A DNA stretch of 64,000 nucleotides from contig CM019703.1 in assembly GCA_009760885.1 (NCBI GenBank), positions 9,339,959-9,403,958 on the forward strand, given 5' to 3'. Every line of letters begins with the position of its first letter. Positions within the stretch are counted from its first letter, which is position 1. This DNA is from Achatina immaculata (lineage: Eukaryota; Mollusca; Gastropoda; Stylommatophora; Achatinidae). Below the pieces are notes generated by a model that worked only from the letters and a program-made list of their open reading frames with translations, did not search any database and was not told where the DNA came from. Below, in pieces: positions 57,814-64,000 of the stretch. The position numbers and the translations under genes were made by a program.

Positions 57814-59003
57814 TAACAGTAATTTCAATCAGGAACTTGCCAATCATTCCACAACACGCAGTGAAGTAGAGGAGATAGATATAGATGAATTATGGAATTC
57901 TTACAGCAGAGCCATAATCACAGCAGCAAAAGCAAGCACTGGACTGAAAAAACCAAATAAAAAAGCATGGATATCAGAAAACACATGGAAGTACATACAT
58001 GAAAGACGAGCAGCCAAATTAAACATGTTGAATGTAAAAACAGATCTTGGAAAAGATCTGGCGAAAGCAACATACAAAGAAATAGACAAGAAAGTAAAAA
58101 GTTCAGCTAGAAGGATAAAAAAGAATATACAGACAATATGGTGAAAGGGGCAGAGCAAGCAGCAAAAACAGGAGACAGGAAAACTTTATATAACATACAA
58201 AAGAGGCTAACAGGTACTATTACATCTAAAGAAAAACCAATCCTTAGCAAAACTGGAACCCTATTAACATCAAGTAAAGACCAAAAGCAAAGATGGGCTG
58301 AACACTTCCGAGAAATACTTAATCGACCACACCCAAAAGAATTGTTAAACCTTGAAACTGACTTTCCAGCCCCACAGCTAAATGTCAACCTAGATGAAAT
58401 TACATTCCATGAAACTGAAACAGCAGTGAATATAATGGCTAACAACAAAGCTGCAGATGAAGATGAAATAACACCCGAAATGTTAAACGCTATCAATAAT
58501 GATAACATGAGACAACTACAGAGAATGTTTAATAAAGTTTGGAAAGAAGAAAAGGTCTCTTCTGAATGTAAAAAAGGAATCATTGTTAAAATACCAAAAA
58601 AGGCAACCTTAGTAACTGTAACAATTGGAGAGGAGTAACCTTAATATCAGTTGTGTCAAAAGTATTTTGCAAGGTCATTTTGAATAGACTTAAAGATATA
58701 GTGGATGTCGCAATGAGAGAAGAACAAGCAGGGTTTCGAAAAGGGAGAGGCTGTCTCGACCAGATTTTTACTCTAAGAATAATACTTGAAGAACATATTG
58801 AAAAGCAGAAACCATTAATACAGAACTCCATAGACTTTAAAAAAGGCATTTGATAGCATTCATTGTGGAGAATAAGTCGGTATGAAATACCATCTAACAT
58901 TGTCAACATCATTAAGGACTTCTACAGTGGATATGTTTGTGCAGTCAAAACAGAAGAATGGATGAGTGAATGAATCTAGATTGAAATAGGCGTTAAACAA
59001 GGA
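57812..59003 (+). pseudogene. LINE 5' half (linker plus RT N-terminal half)
   Basis: It begins in the endonuclease-RT linker (NFNQELANHSTTRSEVEE, NSYSRAIITAAKA, KAWISENTWKYIHERRAAK). It then reads EQAAKTGDRKTLYNIQKRLTG, QRWAEHFREILNRP, NKAADEDEITPEMLNAI, FNKVWKEEKVSSECKKGIIVKIPKK, CNNWRGVTLISVVSKVFCKVILNRLKD, REEQAGFRKGRGCLDQIFTLR, NSIDFKKGI (decayed FIDF-x-KAFD) and ends at IEIGVKQG (58989-59003). This is the first half of a canonical RTE-like reverse transcriptase, cut exactly at the conserved GVKQG block where the upstream LINE-L piece carries its own GVKHG. At least three frame breaks. The apurinic endonuclease domain and the FADD block are absent. Confidence 0.9.
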
Positions 59004-59340
59004 TAAACAGTATACATTAATAGTTTTAACCCCAACGTATCTTTCATTATAGAACGATATACATTAACAGTTTTGATCCTATCTGTTCATAGAATATCAT
59101 GCACGAATAGTTTTGAATCTAGATATCTTTCAAGCAGCAAACTGTATAGTCTGCATTTTAAGTCTGTGCATCTTCTAAAGAACAGTATATATTAATAGTT
59201 GTAAGTCTGTATATCTTCTATAGAACAGTTTAATAATTGTAAGTCTCTATATCTTCTATAGAACAGTTTAATATTTGTAAGTATGTGTATCGTGCATCTT
59301 TTTATAGAGGAGCACATGTGTATAGTTTTAACTGTATAGC
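59004..59340. repeat. 35-bp minisatellite, right part
   Basis: Resumes as AAACAGTATACATTAATAGTTTTAAC and runs through about 9 variable units (ATCTTCTATAGAACAG) to 59340. Confidence 0.9.
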
Positions 59341-59638
59341 TTTCTTGCCGAGGGTGTCTGAGTGGCGAAGTGGTTGGTGCAGTAGCCTCTCATGGCGAAG
59401 GTCGGGGGTTCGTTTCCGGCCGGAGGCACCCCCAGTCACCCAGCTGTAGAAATGGGTACCCGACTTCTTTTGGAGTTGGGGAAGGAAAGGCGGCCAGGCG
59501 TGATACTGACCATATCACCCTCTAGTGTGCTGACAGGTCAAGGAAAATATGGGCACTAACACCATATCCTTATGTGCCTCTAAGGCATGACAGGATTACC
59601 TTTTACCTTTTACCTTTTTCTTGCTGAGAATTTTATAA
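59341..59638 (+). mobile_element. SINE-1 with 12-bp TSD
   Basis: TTTCTTGCCGAG (59341-59352) and TTTCTTGCTGAG (59627-59638) flank a 274-bp SINE-1. The head has A box TGGCGAAGTGG and a B box decayed to GGTTCGTTTCC. The body matches the 35.3-kb copy nearly base for base. The tail is GATTACCTTTTACCTTTTACC. It sits at the right edge of the 35-bp minisatellite. Confidence 0.95.
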
Positions 59639-59904
59639 CAGTTGATCTTTCTGATTCAGACAGGCTAGACCTTAAGCTCGACCTGTCAGCCACAGCTTTA
59701 ACTGTCTGAATTTGTGAGCTGCTTCTGCTGTGTGAAAATTCAACTCCAGGTGTAGGGGGAAAAAAAGGGAACAGTTTGACTTGTACATGAAGGATAAAAT
59801 ACTAGATGTCAAAGTATTTCTTTTTAAGTGAATAGGTATAGAGTACAGAGCAGACATGCCGGACAGGCGAGCAGGCAGACTGACAGTCAGGTGGGCAGGC
59901 TAGT
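59639..59904. other. No recognisable feature
   Basis: Spacer. No ORF or repeat. Confidence 0.45.
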
Positions 59905-60298
<394 letters not shown>

Positions 60299-60726
60299 AA
60301 AAAGGAGGCAATTTGAGAGGGGAGGGGGTGTAGGTAGGGAATTATAATATATTTATATTATACTTCTTCAGAACTTGGTTTAATATTACGCCACGTGGGG
60401 TGGGGGTCGTTGGGGAGGGGGCGGGGATCATCAAAATCTTTGAGGGTTTGAGGTGGAGCATGATCTAGAACAGATTGGAAACACTGGTCTAGATAATGTA
60501 GAATATCAAAAAATATGAAACAGGTTTTAACAACCCGCTGGCCGGCGGAGACTATGTAAAAGGAGCCATGGAGAATTAGAATCTTCTAGAAACATATGCG
60601 ACCTCGAAAAATGTCAGAACTAAACTGACTTAACGATTGTTATGGCATTTGGGGTGTGGGGAATCACAAGTTTACCAAAGGTAGAGTTAATTTCGTCATG
60701 CAGCGAAATTAACTTCCCTTAAGATG
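60299..60726. other. No gene
   Basis: Contains GGAGGGGGTG-type G-rich words. AGATTGGAAACACTGG near 60470-60485 resembles a hAT right end without a partner. Confidence 0.4.
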
Positions 60727-61140
60727 TCACCCTGGGGGGGGGGGTGGTGGCCCGAACGCGGAAAAAAAAGGGGGGGGGGAGCAGGGCTTTTGACCGAGTT
60801 CATAAAACGTCAAGGCACGACCGTAAAACCTGTCAGTCACTGAGACCTGACGGATCGCCAGAAACGCTTTGGAAATGACGAATGCTCTACTTTCTATTTG
60901 CTCTGTGAACAGTTCTGCACCAACACTGCACTTCTTCGTGTCGGCAAAGAGGACTTTATTAACAGTGCAGGGATCATGGTCAGAAGAGCGGAGCTGAGCA
61001 AAGGCTATGTTTCTCTTTTCTTCGTAGCTCTCCTCTAGCTGTGGCACACGGAGGAGCTCTCGAAACTGTCTCCCAGAGCGGAGAAGTCTTTTGAGAAACG
61101 AACCTTCTTGGACTGATTCAGAAGTTTCAAGTAAATCACC
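60727..61140 (-). CDS. Unidentified open frame, possible exon
   Basis: The minus strand is open for about 137 codons from a TGA upstream of 61140 to the stop at 60727. The first ATG at 61047 gives 106 residues. The upstream part is balanced and charged (LKRLLRSGRQFRELLRVP, then QLEESYEEKRNIAFAQLRSS, then ELFTEQIESRAFVISKAFL) rather than low-complexity. The last 12 residues come from G/C homopolymers. It matches no family I recognise. No convincing splice donor, promoter or neighbour supports it. It is the longest frame in the window that is not explained by a repeat, but a chance ORF is more likely than a gene. Confidence 0.2.
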   Translation of the reverse strand, partial: GDLLETSESVQEGSFLKRLLRSGRQFRELLRVPQLEESYEEKRNIAFAQLRSSDHDPCTVNKVLFADTKKCSVGAELFTEQIESRAFVISKAFLAIRQVSVTDRFYGRALTFYELGQKPCSPPPFFSAFGPPPPPPG

Positions 61141-61234
61141 TCAAATTACAATACTTGATTACTGTGTTTAAGGAAAAAAAAATCATGATTTAAAATGAGA
61201 AGCACTTTGTGTAATCTGTCACTGTCACCGGATA

Positions 61235-61515
61235 TCACCGTGGAGGCAAGGGTCTGGGATGACGAAACAAACCCACCCAAGAGCCTGACCCTACCTTTCC
61301 AGTGGTATCCGCCAGTAACAAGTCCCAGGTCCCAGCTTGGCTAACGGGAGAGGGATCATTACAGTCGCCCACGGTGGTGGAGTCTGCTAAAGAAGCATTT
61401 CACCCGTTCCTACTTTTTTAAAGACTCCACTCAGGATCTGCAAATATGGCCGCTGTAACGCACTCCTCATCCTACACGATGCTTGTGTTCCAACAACCTT
61501 TCCAGATCGGCTTCA
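61235..61515 (+). mobile_element. Rep-A copy
   Basis: AAGAGCCTGACCCTACCTTTCC, CCAGTAACAAGTCCCAGGTCC, AGCTTGGCTAACGGGAGAGGG, CCACGGTGGTGGAGTCTGCT, GGCCGCTGTAACGCACTCC and CCTACACGATGCTTGTG. The 3' end is lost. (TTC)n at 61650-61683 is separate. Confidence 0.75.
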
Positions 61516-61769
61516 AAGAACATTTCCTCCCCCCCTTCCGGGAGAGGAGATTCCATGATACTATATTGACCTTGTCTTACTATCTGGTCTATACCTGTGG
61601 ATCATTGAAGGTCACTAGAGTCTACAGAGATATGGTTTCACAGAAGAACATCCTTCTTCTTCTACTTCTTCTTCTTCTTCTTCGGCGTCCGCCTTCAAAA
61701 GAGCGTTGGTTGTGTCACTTCGTCGTTTAGCGTCTTGCAAGGCCAAATACCTCTGACTTCGGCTCCGGA
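61516..61769. other. Spacer with (TTC)n at 61650-61683
   Basis: No gene. Confidence 0.5.
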
Positions 61770-61880
61770 AGAAAGTAACACTGCCAGCCATGATGGCTCA
61801 CCAGGAGTGCCCGATACAGCCAATGGCAAGCTGAATTTATTTAAAAAGGTATCAGAAAGACGCTCTACACTGGGCACTGA
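61770..61880 (+). repeat. Rep-C copy 2
   Basis: Direct repeat of 60188-60298. It begins AAAGTAACACTGCCAGCC and ends CTCTACACTGGGCAC. Confidence 0.8.
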
Positions 61881-61883
61881 AGA

Positions 61884-62104
61884 AAGATCATGAGAAAGAT
61901 TTAATAAAATCGTAACAAGAAGAAAGACAATGAACAGAGAAGAAAGGGAAAGAAGGTCAAGAGAGGAAGTTAATGGACAGTTCAGTCAGATGGTATGATA
62001 GACAAGTCATGAACTGAACTAGTAGCACAAATATCAAGGATCAAGTTCTGTGAAGATTCAGGAGTGTCAGTTCTTGATGATGATGACGACGACGACAACG
62101 ACGC
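61884..62104 (+). pseudogene. LINE C-terminal scrap with GAT/GAC tail
   Basis: Frames give KGRRSRG, then W-T-V-Q-S-D-G-M, TELVAQISRIKF and SVLDDDDDD-like codons from (GAT)n(GAC)n at 62078-62104. This resembles the RRSRGRP / D-W / ELV-x-x-S-x-D-R end of LINE polyproteins, heavily decayed. Rep-A starts immediately after the tail. Confidence 0.5.
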
Positions 62105-62330
62105 CATCCAATCTGGCAAAAAAGCGACTTATAGCTGACATGCTGGCGTCAGGGTCTGGCTAACCATATCTAAACAAGACCCTGTCTTGCCTCTCCTTTG
62201 GTACCCTCAACCAGGCCCAACCTGGCTAACGGGTAAGGGATCACTATAGTCCTCATGGGGCTGGAGTCTGCTAAAGAAGTACTGCACACCCCCCTTTTTT
62301 TTTTTTGTTACCTCCACTCACAGAATGAAA
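62105..62330 (+). mobile_element. Rep-A copy, 5' two-thirds
   Basis: CCATCCAATCTGGCAAAAAAGCG, GACTTATAGCTGACATGCTGGCGTCAGGG, AACAAGACCCTGTCTTGCCTC, CCTGGCTAACGGGTAAGGG, CTGGAGTCTGCTAAAGAAGTACTGCAC, then C and T runs. It defines the Rep-A 5' end best. Confidence 0.85.
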
Positions 62331-63040
62331 AATATTACGGGGATGTGGTGAAGTCAACCGCCCTCTGCCCGCAACACGTACATCTCACGCCTATTATAAA
62401 CAAAGCGATTACGCTGCAAAGTGTATAATGGTATATACCGTCACAGTCAGTATAGGTACATTGCATTGTTTAAATGTGCTAAGTACATTAGTTTAATGTT
62501 CTCAGAACGTCAAATCACATAACGTCCTATTTCACAGAACGTACCCCTGGACGCGCATAATTGTACACATACACACGAACATCCGGACTCTTCGGCTGTC
62601 GTGTCTACCAGAACACATTACAACGCGGGAGGCGGCGAAAGAGTGGTGGAAATGTCAATCTCCTGCAACGTCACCACCCCCTTCCAACCTTCAGCGTAAC
62701 CTCTTCGTGACCTCGTCCACTCTCCACTCTTGATACCCACTCGTCGACCCGTCGTACAGTCTCAACTGTTTGTCGTGAAAATATCCAGCAACAAAATGCA
62801 GCAACGGGAGATATTTGTAGAATATTAAACAAGAAAGAGAGAAAGAGAGAATGGGGGACTTATAAATGCATACAGAGACTAAAGGTTTCAGGGACATACA
62901 TGGGCAAGTAGTTTTAGAGAAATCCTTCGTCTTCTAAATCATTGCATCAACAGAAACGCACGGAACGGCCAAAGTACCGAACGCATGGTGGAAGTGTATG
63001 GCAGAAATCTATCTTTCGTAAATTCCAGCTGTTATATAGC
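62331..63040. other. No gene
   Basis: No recognisable feature. Confidence 0.5.
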
Positions 63041-63091
63041 TCACACACACACACACACAAACACACATACATATACATATATACATATATA
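63041..63091. repeat. (AC)n(AT)n microsatellite
   Basis: ACACACAC then CATATA units directly before the LINE-L copy. Confidence 0.9.
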
Positions 63092-63548
63092 TCAAAATCA
63101 GGATATTTAAGAGTAATGTTCTAAGTGTACTACTCTATATAAGTGAATGCTGGAAAATCACCAAAATTATAGAAAACAAGTTGAATTCTTTCCAGACTAA
63201 ATGTTTACGAAGACTTAGAAATATATTGTGGCCAAACACCATAAGAAATAACATCTTGTTGGCAGAAATGCAGATGAAGCCACTGACAGCAATTATTGAG
63301 GAAAGACGCTGGCGATGGTTGGGACATGTGCTCCGAATGACTGACAACTCACTACCAAAAATAGCACTAAGATGGACACCACAGGGGAAAAGAAGTAAGG
63401 GTAGAGCAAAAGAGACATGGAGAAGAACAACAGAAAGGATGTTGAGCAATAGAGGGCTCACCTGGGCAAAAGCAAAAAAAAAAAGGCAAAGGACAGGCAT
63501 TTGTGCAAAAAGTCTTGCGGAAGCCCCATGTGCCCTGGGCACTTAAGG

Positions 63549-63552
<4 letters not shown>
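63092..63552 (+). pseudogene. LINE-L 3' fragment between microsatellites
   Basis: KIRIFKSNVLSVLLYISECWKI (YGSEC decayed to YISEC), then a 121-codon open frame: NSFQTKCLRRLRN, WPNTIRNNILLAEMQMKP, RRWRWLGHVLRMTDNSLPK, RSKGRAKETWRRTTERML, then APCALGT after a slippery A run. GGTTCA at 63547-63552 is followed by (TA)n. The RT catalytic block is missing. Closely similar to the 57.3-kb copy. Confidence 0.93.

Positions 63553-63592
<40 letters not shown>
63553..63592. repeat. (TA)n tail of LINE-L
   Basis: About 20 TA units directly after GGTTCA. Confidence 0.93.
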
Positions 63593-63597
<5 letters not shown>

Positions 63598-63822
63598 AAT
63601 AAACATATTATCCAACTTCTGGTTCCGCATTCGCACAGGAGCCTTTTGGTGTATTGCAGGTGATGAGGAAGTAAGTGAGTTTTATGAATCTAAAAAGTCA
63701 GAGAATGACCATTTGACCATTAAGAAAAGTTTCTAAAATGATCTTGCTGAGATTTGTAACTTGTCGTTGTTCTCACATAGAAGTGGAATCTGACAGGGTC
63801 TTTATCTGCTGTAACCAGTCCT
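63593..63822. other. No recognisable feature
   Basis: Short spacer. No gene. Confidence 0.4.
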
Positions 63823-64000
63823 ATCAGATCAAGATAAAAGAATCGACTTATTCTTACATAGATATTGAAAATATACTATGAAAACAGATCAGAACAAGAT
63901 AAAAAAAATCGAAGTATTCTTAAACAGATATAGAAAATTTACTATGAGAAGAAAGAGGATCAACGCGTTCTTCCACAGATATTGAAAATTATGCAATGAA
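63823..64000. repeat. 50-67-bp tandem repeat at window edge
   Basis: GATATTGAAAAT or its variant at 63861, 63928 and 63978, each preceded by TATTCTTA-ACA-type and AGATCA words. It continues past the window end. Confidence 0.75.

Noticed and set aside
56761..59014. AACAGTATA at both sides of the LINE block as a TSD
   Set aside because: The same word is part of every 35-bp minisatellite unit, so the match carries no information.

Overview
The window reads as intergenic DNA from an animal nuclear genome. Base composition is AT-rich, there is no operon-like gene packing, and no ORF is long enough to be a confident host exon. Almost every recognisable piece is a retroelement, a DNA-transposon relic, a microsatellite or a minisatellite. 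The LINE fragments resemble RTE-like endonuclease/reverse-transcriptase elements common in molluscs and other invertebrates. With tRNA-derived SINEs, mariner relics and very dense satellites, an invertebrate (possibly a mollusc) is the best guess. The species cannot be named from the sequence.

Names used here are local to this window. LINE-H copies end in the residues RHGT and a TGA-type tail (14.5, 17.2 and 52.7 kb). LINE-L copies end in APCALGT followed by GGTTCA and a variable microsatellite (29.6, 50.0, 56.8 and 63.1 kb). LINE-K copies carry GHIKRHD (18.8, 27.3 and 48.3 kb). LINE-D is an inverted pair (30.2 and 33.6 kb). Single LINE relics lie at 2.5, 8.3, 23.0, 45.4, 54.8, 57.8 and 61.9 kb. 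SINE-1 (11.8, 11.9, 35.3, 59.4 kb), SINE-2 (9.7, 17.1, 24.7 kb) and SINE-3 (21.1 kb) have tRNA-like heads with A and B boxes. Rep-A is a dispersed family of about 330 bp with a GAA/GAT tail and at least nine copies. Rep-C is a family of about 105 bp with two copies.

Layout: 0-2.2 kb holds a possible LTR-retroelement integrase relic next to a 77-bp tandem array. 2.4-5 kb holds an RTE LINE end, a deleted mariner, a 460-bp AGT microsatellite and a hAT-like MITE. 5-14.9 kb is mostly minisatellites, SINEs, a Rep-A copy, a second mariner relic and a LINE with target-site duplication. 15-24 kb holds tetranucleotide arrays, LINE/SINE nests and a LINE split into a minisatellite. 24-36 kb holds Rep-A, SINE-2, purine and GATA arrays, LINE-K, LINE-L, the LINE-D inverted pair and a 1-kb minisatellite split by SINE-1. 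36-47 kb is minisatellite-rich with a 340-bp purine tract and a LINE. 48-64 kb is the densest LINE part, including two reverse-transcriptase pieces in permuted order inside a 35-bp minisatellite.

The recurrent theme is nesting. At least six minisatellite arrays are interrupted by a LINE or SINE, in several cases with target-site duplications, and LINE 3' ends are capped by microsatellites of different sequence. I found no intact transposon, no functional host gene and no CRISPR, rRNA or true tRNA gene.
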